DNA from: Streptomyces sp. SDr-06
GTDB lineage: Bacteria; Actinomycetota; Actinomycetes; Streptomycetales; Streptomycetaceae
Direction: 5' to 3'
DNA: 64,000 bases
Assembly (NCBI RefSeq): GCF_003324565.1
Contig: NZ_QOLA01000010.1
Location: forward strand, 204,529-268,528
Shown: in pieces, positions 17,788 through 28,300 of the stretch
Position numbering within the stretch: position 1 is the first letter of the stretch
Layout of the letters: each line of letters starts with the position of its first letter
Notes under the pieces: model-generated
What the model saw: only the letters and a program-made list of their open reading frames with translations
The model's database searches: none
Told to the model about the DNA's origin: nothing
Translations under genes and position numbers: made by a program

Positions 17788-20256
17788 TCAGGAACGCGCA
17801 AGCCGGGCCGCGAGATAGGGCGCGGTCGCGCTGCGGCGGGACTTCGCCACCTTGACCGGCGGGCCCGCCACGACCACCCGGCCGCCCGCGTCGCCACCGC
17901 CCGGCCCGAGGTCGATGACCCAGTCGGCGGTGGCGATCGTGTCCAGGTCGTGCTCGACGAGTACGACCGTGTTGCCCGCGTCGACGAGCCGGTGCAACTG
18001 CCGCAGCAGCAGTGCGATGTCCGAGGTATGCAACCCCGCCGTCGGCTCGTCGAGCAGGTAGAGGGCGTGCCCGCGGCGAGCCCGTTGCAGTTCGGTGGCC
18101 AGCTTGATGCGTTGCGCCTCACCGCCGCTGAGTTCCGTCGCCGGCTGGCCAAGACGCAGGTACCCCAGTCCCACCTCGCGCAGCGTCTCCAGGCTGCGCG
18201 AGGCGGCCGGGACGCCGGACAGGAACTCGGCGGCGGCATCGACGGAGAGCGCCAGCACATCCGCGATGTTCTTGCCCCGATGGGTGACTTCCAGCGTCTC
18301 GGCGTTGTACCGAGCACCATGGCAGTCCGGGCACGGCGCGTACGTGCCGGGCAGGAACAGCAGTTCCACCGCGACGAAGCCTTCGCCCTGGCAGGTCTCG
18401 CACCGTCCTTCGGGGACGTTGAAGGAGAACCGTCCGGCCCCATAGCCGCGCACCCTGGCCTCGTCCGTCGCCGCGTACAGCTTGCGCACCGCGTCGAACA
18501 TGCCGGTGTACGTGGCCAGGTTCGACCGTGGGGTGCGGCCGATGGGGCGCTGGTCGACCAGGACCAGCCGGTCGAACGACTCGACGCCCGACGCCTCCTG
18601 GACGTCGACCTCCAGCAGCGCCTCGTCGGGCCCCTCGGGTACGAGCCCGAGGTGGCCGCGGACGACCTCGGCGAGCACCTGCGTCACCAGCGTCGACTTT
18701 CCGGAGCCGGACACGCCCGTCACCGCCGTCATCACGCACAGCGGCACCTCGACGGAGACGTCGCGCAGATTGTGGCGGGAGACGCCGCGCAGACGCAGCC
18801 AACCGTGCGGGGTGCGCGGGCGGTGGTCGAGCGGCTCGGCGCGCCCGAACAGGTACCGGCTCGTGGCCGACTCCCCGATCCGCTCAAGACCGGCGACCGG
18901 GCCGCTGTACAGCACGCGTCCGCCGCCCTCCCCCGCGCCGGGACCGATGTCGACCACCCAGTCCGCCCGCCGTACGACGTCCATGTCGTGCTCCACGACG
19001 AACAGCGAGTTGCCCGCCGCCTTGAGGCGGTCCAGGACGTCGAGCAGCGGTTCGGCGTCCGCCGGGTGGAGGCCCGCGGAGGGCTCGTCGAGGACGTAGA
19101 CGACGCCGAACAACCCCGAGCGCAGCTGCGTGGCGATCCGCAGGCGCTGCGCCTCGCCGGGTGACAGGGACGTCGAGCGGCGCCCGAGGCTGAGATATCC
19201 AAGGCCGAGATCGAGCAGTACGTTGACGCGAGCGACGAGATCGCCGCAGATCCGGACCGCGACCTCGGTCGTCTCACCGGACCGGGCGGTCGCCGTGGTG
19301 GCGCCGGCCTCGGACCGTCTCGCGACGGGCCGCAGCAGCGGGACCACCTCGGTGAACGGCATGGCATTGATCTCGGCGATGGAACATCCGGCGAAGGTCA
19401 CGGCGAGCGCCTCCGGCCGCAGTCCGCTGCCGTGACACTCGGGGCAGGGCACGCTCCGCACGAACCGGAGCGCCCGTTCGCGCATCCTCTCGCTCTTGGA
19501 GTCCGCCAGGACGTGCATGACGTGCTTGCGGGCGCTCCAGAACGTGCCCTGGTAGCCGTAGTCGATGCGGCCCTCCTCCGGCTCGATGTACACGGAGGGC
19601 TGCTCGTCCGTGTACAGCAGCCAGTCGCGGTCCTTCTTCCTGAGCCTGCGCCACGGCCGGTCGACATCGATGCCCAGGCCGCTCACGATGCTGCGCAGGT
19701 TGGCGCCCTGCCAGGCGCCCGGCCACGCCGCGATGGCGCCCTCGCGGATGCTCAGCGAGGGGTCCGGGACCAGCAGGTCCTCGGCCACGTCGTGCACCAC
19801 GCCAAGGCCGTGGCACTCCGCGCAGGCCCCGGCCGCGGTGTTCGGTGAGAACGACTCGGCCTCCAGCCGGGCGGCCCCGGGCGGGTACGTGCCGGCGCGG
19901 GAGTACAGCATGCGCAGCAGATTGGACAGCGTGGTGATCGTCCCGACCGTCGAGCGCGAGCTGGGTGACCCGCGCCGCTGCTGCAGGGCCACGGCGGGCG
20001 GCAGCCCCGTGATCTCCTGGACGTGCGGCGCACCGACCTGCTGCAACAGCCTCCGGGCGTACGGTGCCACGGACTCGAAGTAGCGGCGCTGGGCTTCCGC
20101 GTACAGCGTGCCGAACGCGAGCGAGGACTTGCCCGAACCGGAAACGCCGGTGAAGGCGACCATCGCGTCCCGTGGCACGTCGACATCGACGTTCCGCAGA
20201 TTGTTCTCACTGGCACCGCGCACGTGCACGAAAGGGTCGCTCGCTTCCTTGGTCAC
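17788..20256 (-). CDS. UvrA-like ABC ATPase (class II, self-resistance/repair type)
   Basis: An 822-residue protein with two ABC ATPase modules. Walker A GVSGSGKSS is at residues 37-45 and GVSGSGKST near 513-521. The signature motifs are LSPGEAQRLRIATQL and LSGGEAQRIKLATEL, and the Walker B stretches are VLDEPSAGLHP and LLDEPTAGLHT. Four CxxC zinc-ribbon pairs are visible (CAECHG, CPECHG, CETCQG, CPDCHG). It is shorter than housekeeping UvrA (about 950 residues) and seems to lack part of the UvrB-binding insert, so it belongs to the UvrA2/DrrC-like branch that binds damaged or drug-modified DNA. The GTG at 20256 sits just behind AGGAAGG. It is a single-gene unit on the minus strand, and its physiological drug is unknown. 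Confidence 0.85.
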   Translation of the reverse strand: MTKEASDPFVHVRGASENNLRNVDVDVPRDAMVAFTGVSGSGKSSLAFGTLYAEAQRRYFESVAPYARRLLQQVGAPHVQEITGLPPAVALQQRRGSPSSRSTVGTITTLSNLLRMLYSRAGTYPPGAARLEAESFSPNTAAGACAECHGLGVVHDVAEDLLVPDPSLSIREGAIAAWPGAWQGANLRSIVSGLGIDVDRPWRRLRKKDRDWLLYTDEQPSVYIEPEEGRIDYGYQGTFWSARKHVMHVLADSKSERMRERALRFVRSVPCPECHGSGLRPEALAVTFAGCSIAEINAMPFTEVVPLLRPVARRSEAGATTATARSGETTEVAVRICGDLVARVNVLLDLGLGYLSLGRRSTSLSPGEAQRLRIATQLRSGLFGVVYVLDEPSAGLHPADAEPLLDVLDRLKAAGNSLFVVEHDMDVVRRADWVVDIGPGAGEGGGRVLYSGPVAGLERIGESATSRYLFGRAEPLDHRPRTPHGWLRLRGVSRHNLRDVSVEVPLCVMTAVTGVSGSGKSTLVTQVLAEVVRGHLGLVPEGPDEALLEVDVQEASGVESFDRLVLVDQRPIGRTPRSNLATYTGMFDAVRKLYAATDEARVRGYGAGRFSFNVPEGRCETCQGEGFVAVELLFLPGTYAPCPDCHGARYNAETLEVTHRGKNIADVLALSVDAAAEFLSGVPAASRSLETLREVGLGYLRLGQPATELSGGEAQRIKLATELQRARRGHALYLLDEPTAGLHTSDIALLLRQLHRLVDAGNTVVLVEHDLDTIATADWVIDLGPGGGDAGGRVVVAGPPVKVAKSRRSATAPYLAARLARS

Positions 20257-20367
20257 CCTTCCTGCCTACCTGATCACACCGGGAACCGCGCGCCACGCTC
20301 CGCCACCGGGCGCTGCCCACCGCGGACGGCCACCCGACCCCGCGGTTCGAGGCCGGCCGAAGCCCGC

Positions 20368-21351
20368 TCACTCCAGCTCGAAACGCGGGCCCTGGGGTGC
20401 GGCGGCAGCCGCTGGAGCGGCGACGGCGAGCACCGGGGCCTTTCGGTGGTTCTCCCAGACCTCGTCCGGCTCCGACTCCGTCTCGCTGTCGCTGTCGTCC
20501 GCCACCTTGATGTGCGGCCCCTTCCGGGCAACCTTCCGCTCCTCGTTGAACTGCTTGATGGCGTCCTGGAGCAGGTTCGGGTTCTCCAGAAGCGGCAGTC
20601 TCAGTCCCGGGGCATCGAGGCCGGTGGCGGCCTTGTACAGGCCGCGGGCGAAGCTGGTGCAGTTGTAGGTAGCCAAGTTGTAGTCCCGATTGGCCCGCGC
20701 GTACTCCCGGACCTTCTGGGCCTGCCCTTCGGTGAGACCGACGGGGTCCAGCTTCGCGGTCGCCTCGGACGGCTGGTCGTAGTTCGTTCTCACCTCACCG
20801 CGCACGGTCTTGAGCGCACCGGCCGCGTTGATCCTCTGCGCCGGGAAGAACCCGTACGTGGTGCAGTGCGCCTTGCGGCCCGGCTCCTTTTTGTACAGCG
20901 CGACCCAGGCGTGGCCGAAGCCTCCCCCGGAGAATTCGGTTCGGTGGGTCCTGCTGGTCTTGCTCACCTGGATCTGCAGCAGGTACTGGGGCTCGTTCGG
21001 CAGCTCGGTTTCCGCCTGTCCGGAAGGGGCCAGGGCTTCGACGGGCCCGGCCGCGGCCGGCGCGGCCATCCGCTCGGCCGACTCCTCCTGCGGTACTCGT
21101 TGAAGAACAGCAGCCCGCTTGCGCTGCACCTGCCGTATCTGCGCGGAGTCCGTCCGGGCCTCCCCCGCCCGCTCCGGCGTCCAGCGATGGCCCGCCTGAC
21201 GGAGCATCTGCACGACGGCCGCATTGCCCGCCCCCGCCTGAAGAGAAGGAAGCCCCACCGGCATGGGGTGGGCTGGGGCCTGCGCCCGCGCCGGCGCGAG
21301 GCCGGGCTGCCGCCTGGTGTCGTTGGTACGGCTGTGCTCGTTGGCGTGCAT
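20368..21351 (-). CDS. putative contractile-injection-system cargo with permuted papain-like domain
   Basis: A 327-residue protein. Its N-terminal 60 residues hold LQAGAGNAAVVQMLRQAGH (37-55). This type of segment begins many Streptomyces proteins linked to DUF4157 and extracellular contractile injection systems, and I take it as a possible loading signal. After a disordered stretch ending RKRAAVLQRVP comes a domain with His147 in GFGHAWV and Cys231 in YNCTSFA, separated by a YGFFPA segment. This His-before-Cys order fits a circularly permuted papain-like (NlpC/P60 or LRAT-like) hydrolase. The tail is acidic, then Ala/Pro-rich. An AAGGG lies upstream of the ATG. There is no Sec signal. No injection-system structural genes are in this window, so the cargo role is inference. 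Confidence 0.6.
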   Translation of the reverse strand: MHANEHSRTNDTRRQPGLAPARAQAPAHPMPVGLPSLQAGAGNAAVVQMLRQAGHRWTPERAGEARTDSAQIRQVQRKRAAVLQRVPQEESAERMAAPAAAGPVEALAPSGQAETELPNEPQYLLQIQVSKTSRTHRTEFSGGGFGHAWVALYKKEPGRKAHCTTYGFFPAQRINAAGALKTVRGEVRTNYDQPSEATAKLDPVGLTEGQAQKVREYARANRDYNLATYNCTSFARGLYKAATGLDAPGLRLPLLENPNLLQDAIKQFNEERKVARKGPHIKVADDSDSETESEPDEVWENHRKAPVLAVAAPAAAAAPQGPRFELE

Positions 21352-21595
21352 GCGAGCCCTTCAGGAGGTGGCGGCACGGGCAGAGTGCAGGATGCCGGTG
21401 CCCGTCCGTCGGCCGCGCAGGCCTCCGGCGAGCAGCACCCCAGGCATGGAAAGGATCTCATCCCTCGCCAACGTTGTACTAGCGCCGCCCCATGCCCGCG
21501 CTCTGGGGGCGTTAGCCCGGCGGCGAGCGGACGGGCCCATACGGGCCCCATGCTGCACGCCCGCTCGCGCCGGGCGTCGTACCCGTCGGGAACAC

Positions 21596-21633
21596 ATGTG
21601 CTGGAAAGCGTCCTTGAACGCTTTCCAGCACAT
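21596..21633. terminator. strong 16-bp hairpin terminator
   Basis: A perfect 16-bp stem (left arm 21596-21611, six-base loop CCTTGA, right arm 21618-21633) lies 20 bases past the stop of the minus-strand subtilase gene. It has no long T-run, but its strength and position fit a transcription terminator. The rest of 21352-21652, upstream of the cargo gene, shows no other gene. Confidence 0.8.
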
Positions 21634-21652
21634 CGCGGTCATGCCGGGATCG

Positions 21653-24600
21653 TCACTTGCCGTAGTACGCGTTGTGAATCGTCAGCGTCGAGCGGTTGCC
21701 CTGTTTGTCCGTGACATCGGCGAGGAACGAGATGCCCTTGTCCTTCGCCGGGTTCTTCACGGTGATCCTGCCGTTCTCGACCTTCACGAGCTGCCAGGTC
21801 TTCCCGTCGTCGTAGCTGACGGACACGGTGAGCGATCCGAGATTCCGGCCCGCCGCCGCGCCCTGCACGGTGACGGGGACCTGGACCGACTTGCCCGCGG
21901 GGGCGCGCGAGGCGAGGTCGACGGGAACCGCGAAGCGGACCGTGGACACCGGCAGAGCCGTGGTCGCGGTGACCTGCTGGGAGCGGAACGTGAAGCTGGT
22001 GTCGACGCGGGTGGTGGCCGCGGCGACCTTCGCCGAACGCTCGACGGAGGTCGTCAGCCGGTACTCGGCGTCGGCCGCGTCGACGTGGAAGGGCTCCTGG
22101 CCGCTCAACGGGTCGTTGTTCTCGCCCACCTTGACCCCGTCGCGGTACAGCACCGACGTGGCCGACGTGTACGTCGTGAAGCCCGTATGCCCCGTGCCGT
22201 CGGCGAACAGCGGCAGGGAGCCGACGAGCTGCTGTTCGCCCGTGGCCGGGTCGGGGGCGGTGCGGAAGACGCCCGCCTTCGCGCCCAGGAGCGGGCCGAA
22301 GACGCCGGTGTTGAAGGTCTCCTGGTACGTCCTGCCCGTCTCGTAGCGCTTCGGCTCAGGCATCTCGTAGGCCCCGTCGAAGGCGGGATAGCCTCCCCGG
22401 CCCGGCTCGCCCAGCTGGTTGAGCCTGGTCAGCCAGGTGACGCCGTCGGCCGTGGAGACGTACAGGGTGCGCGTACCCGGCGCCGGCTGCGGCGCCGAGT
22501 ACCCGGTGCCTTCCGGCGCGCCCGGCAGATGCGAGAACGGAGAGACAAGGGCGGTCTTGCCGGGAGCGGAAGCGCCGATGGCGACCTTGACTGTCGCCAG
22601 CTCGTCCGCCTTCACGTGCTTGGTGTAGCCGGTGGCGGCCTTCTGCGTCCTGCCGCCGAAGGCCACCGAGTACTGGGAGGTGGCGTCCTTGAGGAAGTGC
22701 GCGTCCCAGGTCTGCAGGAGCGAGCCGTCGGTGACGGCCGGACCCATGTGGGCGGTCCGGAAGTTGGTGAACCCTCTCAGGACCCAGCCGTTGCCGACGT
22801 TGCCGATCTCGGTCGCGCGCTCGTAGTAAGTCCCGGCGTAGTCGGCCGTGTTGAGGCCGGGCACGGTGATGTCCACCGGCTTGGTGGTGCGCGCGTCGGC
22901 GGTCACCGTGGTGTCGCCGGAGACGTCCAGCTTGGGCTGGGCGATCCAGTCGGTGCCCTTCGTGAGGTCCGACGGGTCCTGGTAGACGGCCGCGTTGAAC
23001 GTGTACGAGCCCTTGGGCACGCGGATCTTGTGGGTACCGGGCTCGTTGGCGATGCGGGCCTGGAAGCCCTTGCCCAAGCCGGACACGCCGATCAGGGTGC
23101 TGGTGAAGTTCCGCGCGTCCGAGCCGTCGCGGTCGATGGTCCTCAGGGTCAGGTCGTAGGACTCCGCCTCGCGCACGGCCACCGCGGCCGTGCGAACGGA
23201 CTGGCCTGCTCCCACGGCGGTGACATAGCCCGAGTAGGTGCCGTCGGCGCCGCCGATCCTGGTGTCGGCGGTCAGATCGACCTCGGCCCTGCCGCCGGCG
23301 GGCACGGTCACCTTGGTGGCACCGAGCGCGAAGAACCCCGCCGGGGCCTGCCTGCCCGCCGGGTCCAGGGCCGACACCGCCAGGTCAAGGGTGACGTCGC
23401 TGGTCCCGAGGTTGCGGTAGCCGACCTTTTTGGTGAGGGGCTGGTCGTCGGTGTGCGGCCACTGCGCCGTGCCGAAGCTCAGCGAGACCGGATCGGCGAT
23501 CACGCTCTGGCTCAGCGCCTTGTCGACCTGGATACGACCGGAGCCCTGTTGGAAGGCAGTGTAGTCGCCGCCCTTGGCGGACGCGGTCAACGCGCCCTTG
23601 AGCTCGGTGGACTTCCAGTCCGGGTGCTGCTGCTTCAGGATCGCCGCCGCGCCCGCCACGTGCGGGGTGGCCATGGAGGTGCCGTCGATCTGCAGATAGC
23701 CGGGGGCCGGGTGCGGTGTACCGGGGCGGGTGTCGATCGCGCTGCCGGTGGCGGCGGCCGCGGTGATGGCGACGCCGGGCGCGGTCACATCCGGCTTCAC
23801 CGCGCCGTCGCCGGCGCGGGGGCCGGTGCTGGAGAAGGGCGCCAGCCTGTCGTTCTTGTCGACGGCCCCGACGGTCAGCGCGGCGTCTGCGCTGCCCGGC
23901 GAGTCCAGCGTGGAGCCACCCCCCTCGCCTTCGTTGCCCGCCGCGACGGCGAACAGGATCCCCTTCTCGGCGGACAGCTTGTTGACCATCTCCTCCATCG
24001 GGTCCACGCCGGGTGAATCCGGGCTGCCGAGGCTGAGGTTGACCACGTCCGCGCCCTCGGCGGCGGCCCACTCCATGCCCGCGATGATGCTGGAGTCGTC
24101 CCCGTTGCCCTGGTCGTTCAGCACCTTGCCGCTGATGACCTTGGCGCCGGGAGCGACGCCCTTGTACGTCCCGCCCGACTTGGCGCCCGTACCGGCGGCG
24201 ATCGAGGCCACGTGCGTGCCGTGTCCGACGTGGTCCGCGGTGTCGGGGGACGCGGAGAAGTTCTTTTCGGCGACGACCTGGGTCTTCAGGTCGTCATGGG
24301 TGGTGTCGACGCCGGTGTCGAGGACGGCGATCTTGATGCCCTTGCCGTCGAACCCGGCCTCCCACGCCTTGTCGGCGCCGATCTGCTTGACGCTGCGGTC
24401 CAGGCTCGCCGTGCGCACCCCGTCCAACCACACCTTGCTGATGCCGGAGGCGGTGGCGCGCACGCCGCTCTTCTGCGGGCTGGTCAGCGTCTCCCACACC
24501 CTGGCCACGTCGTCCTGCGACGTATGGATGGCGTCGGCGTTGAGGGTGGGCAACGTGCGCCGCACCTGCGTGTCACCGGCCGAGCGCACCACGGCCCGCG

Positions 24601-25075
24601 CGGCTCCGGCAGCACCCGCGTCGTACTGCACGATCAGGTTGAGTCCGTCGCCCTGGCTCCGGCGCAGCAGCGGGTTGGTCAACTCCTTCACGTCGAAGAG
24701 CCGCTGGTCCACCTTCCCCGCGGCGATCAGGCGCTGCGCGTCGCCGGGCACCAGCAGGGTGTGGCCCTGGAACCGCTGGACCTGTACGGGGATGCGTTCA
24801 CGGCCCTTCGCGGGCTCGAAGCGCACCACCTGCCCCGTGGCCCCCACCACCACGTGGTCACCCGTGATGAGCTCGATCCGCCGCATGCCCTGTGCGAGGT
24901 CGGCGATCGGCGCACCCGGGGTGGCCGATGGGGCAGAGGGCCGCGCAGCGGCGGTGGTCACGGCCGGCGCGACCAGGCCCGTGACGAGAGCCACCGACAG
25001 GGTGGCCGTGATGGTGAGCAGGGCACGGGGTGCGGCCCCGGTGCTGCATTGGAGATTGCGTATGCGTCTGGACAA
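21653..25075 (-). CDS. secreted subtilisin-like serine protease (S8)
   Basis: A 1140-residue extracellular protease. A signal peptide (RALLTITATLSVALVTGLVAPAV...AAA) is followed by a propeptide-like region to about residue 215 and the S8 catalytic domain. Catalytic residues are Asp253 (AVLDTGVD), His285 (GHGTHVAS), Asn in AAGNEG (oxyanion hole) and Ser467 (GTSMATPHVAGA). Some 600 further residues form beta-rich domains that probably bind substrate. The TTG at 25075 is chosen because AGGAGGAA lies six bases before it and the basic SRRIR then begins the signal peptide. The frame is open further upstream without support. It is divergent from the nSTAND/WD40 regulator and ends at a strong hairpin. 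Its role is probably nutrient protein degradation or processing of extracellular proteins. Confidence 0.9.
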   Translation of the reverse strand: MSRRIRNLQCSTGAAPRALLTITATLSVALVTGLVAPAVTTAAARPSAPSATPGAPIADLAQGMRRIELITGDHVVVGATGQVVRFEPAKGRERIPVQVQRFQGHTLLVPGDAQRLIAAGKVDQRLFDVKELTNPLLRRSQGDGLNLIVQYDAGAAGAARAVVRSAGDTQVRRTLPTLNADAIHTSQDDVARVWETLTSPQKSGVRATASGISKVWLDGVRTASLDRSVKQIGADKAWEAGFDGKGIKIAVLDTGVDTTHDDLKTQVVAEKNFSASPDTADHVGHGTHVASIAAGTGAKSGGTYKGVAPGAKVISGKVLNDQGNGDDSSIIAGMEWAAAEGADVVNLSLGSPDSPGVDPMEEMVNKLSAEKGILFAVAAGNEGEGGGSTLDSPGSADAALTVGAVDKNDRLAPFSSTGPRAGDGAVKPDVTAPGVAITAAAATGSAIDTRPGTPHPAPGYLQIDGTSMATPHVAGAAAILKQQHPDWKSTELKGALTASAKGGDYTAFQQGSGRIQVDKALSQSVIADPVSLSFGTAQWPHTDDQPLTKKVGYRNLGTSDVTLDLAVSALDPAGRQAPAGFFALGATKVTVPAGGRAEVDLTADTRIGGADGTYSGYVTAVGAGQSVRTAAVAVREAESYDLTLRTIDRDGSDARNFTSTLIGVSGLGKGFQARIANEPGTHKIRVPKGSYTFNAAVYQDPSDLTKGTDWIAQPKLDVSGDTTVTADARTTKPVDITVPGLNTADYAGTYYERATEIGNVGNGWVLRGFTNFRTAHMGPAVTDGSLLQTWDAHFLKDATSQYSVAFGGRTQKAATGYTKHVKADELATVKVAIGASAPGKTALVSPFSHLPGAPEGTGYSAPQPAPGTRTLYVSTADGVTWLTRLNQLGEPGRGGYPAFDGAYEMPEPKRYETGRTYQETFNTGVFGPLLGAKAGVFRTAPDPATGEQQLVGSLPLFADGTGHTGFTTYTSATSVLYRDGVKVGENNDPLSGQEPFHVDAADAEYRLTTSVERSAKVAAATTRVDTSFTFRSQQVTATTALPVSTVRFAVPVDLASRAPAGKSVQVPVTVQGAAAGRNLGSLTVSVSYDDGKTWQLVKVENGRITVKNPAKDKGISFLADVTDKQGNRSTLTIHNAYYGK

Positions 25076-25241
25076 CTGCGTTCCTCCTGGGGGTGGTGTG
25101 CGCCGGTACACGCCTCGCGGGCCCCGCACGGGTCCTGCGAAGCGCGGCGCGGCGCCACCGGGGCACACCCGCGCCCAAGGGGGAGGGGGCGGCCGTCCGG
25201 CGACACCGTGGCGCTGACGAGCAGCAGTTCACCGGGTCGGG

Positions 25242-25279
25242 AGTTGTTCAGCAGCCCCCTTCCGAACGGCTGAACAACT
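25242..25279. promoter_or_regulatory. 11-bp inverted repeat between divergent genes
   Basis: AGTTGTTCAGC (25242-25252) and GCTGAACAACT (25269-25279) are perfect inverted arms separated by 16 bases. They lie in the 291-base gap between the subtilase and nSTAND/WD40 starts. This could be an operator or a leader hairpin of the rightward transcript. Nothing else was recognised in the gap. Confidence 0.5.
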
Positions 25280-25366
25280 GAGACGCATGTGGCCGATGGG
25301 GCTCTTGTGGCGTGGAAGTGGTGGTTCCTACGCTGGCCGGGGCTTGATCGACTGGGTGGGAGCGGT

Positions 25367-28300
25367 GTGGGCAGACCAGAGAAGGAACTCGATCCCGCGG
25401 CGGGGCCCGTCCAGAGGTTCGCCCACGAACTGCGCACCCTGCGCCGGGAGGCCGGCACGCCGGTGTACCGGGAAATGGCCTCGCGGGCCGGCTACTCGGT
25501 GACGGCCCTCTCCCAGGCCGCTGCCGGGGACCGGTTGCCGACCCTGCCCGTCGCGCTGGCATTCGTCGCCCAGTGCGGCGGCGACCGCGAGCAGTGGACC
25601 CGGCTGTGGCAGCGGGCCGAGGCGGAACACCTCGCGCGGCTCGTCGCCCGCACGCACGACGAGGGCACCGCCCCGTATCGGGGCCTGGCCCGCTTCGAAC
25701 CCGAGGACGAGGCCGTCTTCTTCGGCCGCGGCCATCTCACCGACGCGCTGACCGAACTGGTGGCCGCGCACCGCTTCAGCGTCGTCCTGGGCCCCTCGGG
25801 CAGCGGCAAGTCCTCGCTGCTGCGCGCCGGCCTCGTCCCGCGACTGCGCCGCTCCTGGGCGCCGCTGCCCCGAGCCGCCGCGCTGCGCATCCTCACACCG
25901 GGCGCACACCCGATGCGCACCCACGGCCACCTCCTGGAACCAGCTCCCGAGCCGGGCGAAACCTGGCTGATCGTGGACCAGTTCGAGGAGTTGTTCACCC
26001 TGTGCGCCGACACCCGCGAGCGCGAGGAATTCCTCACCCACCTGCTGGCCGCGCGCCGACCGGACAGCCGGCTGCGCGTGGTGGTGGGCGTACGCGCCGA
26101 CTTCCACGCGCACTGCCTCGCCCACGCCGACCTCGCCGCGGCCATCGGTGAAGCCGTCCTGCGCGTGAGCCCCCTCACCGCCAAGGAACTGCGCGAGGCG
26201 ATCGTCAAGCCCGCCGCCGCCTCCGGACTTGTCGTGGAACGCGCGCTGACCAATCGTCTGGTGGAAGAGGTCGCCAGCGAACCCGCCAGCCTTCCCCTGC
26301 TCTCCCACGCCCTGCGCGAGACGTGGCGACGACGACGCGGCCGCGCCCTGACCCTGGCCGCCCACTACGCCGCCGGCGGGCTGCACGGCGCCATCGCCCA
26401 AACCGCCGAAGACCTCTACGCCGAGCTCACTCCCGCCCAGGAGCGGGCCGCCCGCCGCATCCTGCTCGGCCTGGTCGCCCCCGGCGACGGCGCGCCCGAC
26501 ACCCGTCGGCCCGTTCAGCGCGCCCATGTCCTGCACACCGGATCCCCCGCCGACACCCGCACCGTCCTGGACAAGCTCGCCCGGGCCCGTCTGATCACGC
26601 TGGACCACGACACCGTCGACCTGACCCACGAGGCCCTCATCACCGCCTGGCCCCGACTGCGCGGCTGGATCGATGACAACCGCGAACAGTTGCGCCGCCA
26701 TCGGCGCCTCACCCAGGCCAGCCACCACTGGCACACCCGCCGCCGCGACCACGCGGCCCTGCTGCGCGGCGGCGAACTCGCCGAGGCCGAGCAGGCGTTC
26801 GGCGGCGGCGGACTGCTGGACCTGACGCCCTCGGAGCGCGCATTCCTGCGCGCCAGCAGCGCGGCCCGCACCCGTACCCGCTGGGCCCGCCGGGCGGTGA
26901 CCTCCGTCCTGTCCGTCCTCGTCGTCCTCACGGTCCTGGCCGGGTCAAGCGCCTGGCAGCAGGACCTGATCGGCCAACGCGAACGTGGCAAGGCCCAGGA
27001 GCAGCGCCAGGAGGCGGCCGCCCGCCGGCTGTCCGCGCTGGCCCAGAACACCCGGGCCCAGGACCCGACGCTCGCCATGCGCCTGAACCTGGCCGCCTGG
27101 TCCCTCAAACCGACGACGGAAACACGTTCAGGGCTGCTCACGGCCTCCGCGCAGCAGGAGTCGGACACCTACGACGTGCCCGACGGGAACGCACCCTCGC
27201 AGCGCAACCCCGTGGTCCTCAGCCAGGACGGCCGCACCGCCGTCACCTCCGACGCGACCGGTCTCCGCGCCTGGAACGTCCTCACCCGCCAGCCCGTCGG
27301 ACCCCAAATCCCCCTCGACCCCAAGACCACGAACCTCATCCACGGCTTCTCGCCGGACGGCCGCAGAGCCGTGCTCGACCAGGATGTCGCCGGGCCTGCG
27401 GGAGGCGACCGTACGTGGGACCTGACGACCGGCCGGCCGGTCGACGAGCACCTCCAAGCGCTCAGACAGGTCCTCGGCTACACGCCCGACGGCGGCTTCA
27501 TCGTGGACACGACGAGCGCTCCCCATGTCCCGCAGAACACCATCGCGCTGCGGGACCCGCGCACCGGCCGCACCCTCTTCGAACGCCCCGTCGTGCGCCA
27601 CCCGCAGTGGACGGTGAGCCCCGACAACCAGCTCATGGCCCTGTGCACCGAGGGACTTGGGGAAGAACCCGGTACGGACCGCGACCTGCCCCTGCAGATC
27701 TGGGACGTCACCGGCCACCGCGGGCAGCCCACGATCCTGCCCGGAGGCTGCGGGGCGAAATCCCTCCAGTTCACCGGGGACGGCAAGTCCCTCATGACGC
27801 TCAACACCGACGGCTTGCACTTCTGGGACCCGGTGACCGGCAAGGAGCGCGCACAGATCCGCCAGCCAGGGCTGATCGAAGCGACCGCCGCCGGCGACGG
27901 GCAGTTCGTCGTCGCGGCCGACGCCCGCGAGATCCGTATGTGGCGGCTTGCCACACCCGACCAGCCCGTCTTCCGCCACCCCCTGAACAACGAGGTGCCC
28001 AGGCAACTACGCATCGACCCGGCCGCGGGTGTCATCCGCTACGTGACCGAGCGCCGCCGCCTGGACTATGTCGTCCGCAGCCTGTCCTTCGGCCCCGCGA
28101 TGGGCAGCGACTGGAATCAGGATCCCGCCGTCCGGGGCGCCTTCAGCCAGGACGGCAGCGTCCTCGCCTTCGAACGACGCACAGGCGACACCTTCTACAC
28201 CGAGGCCTACCGCGTCGCGGACGGCCGCCGCCTGGCCCGCACAGCGGGCCTGCTCTGCCCGGAACAACGCCCCACCGGGGACGACACCTTCAACACCTGC

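Noticed and set aside
17554..21714. Large plus-strand frames opposite the UvrA-like and cargo genes
   Set aside because: They are antisense shadows caused by high third-position GC; the minus-strand proteins have full domain motifs.
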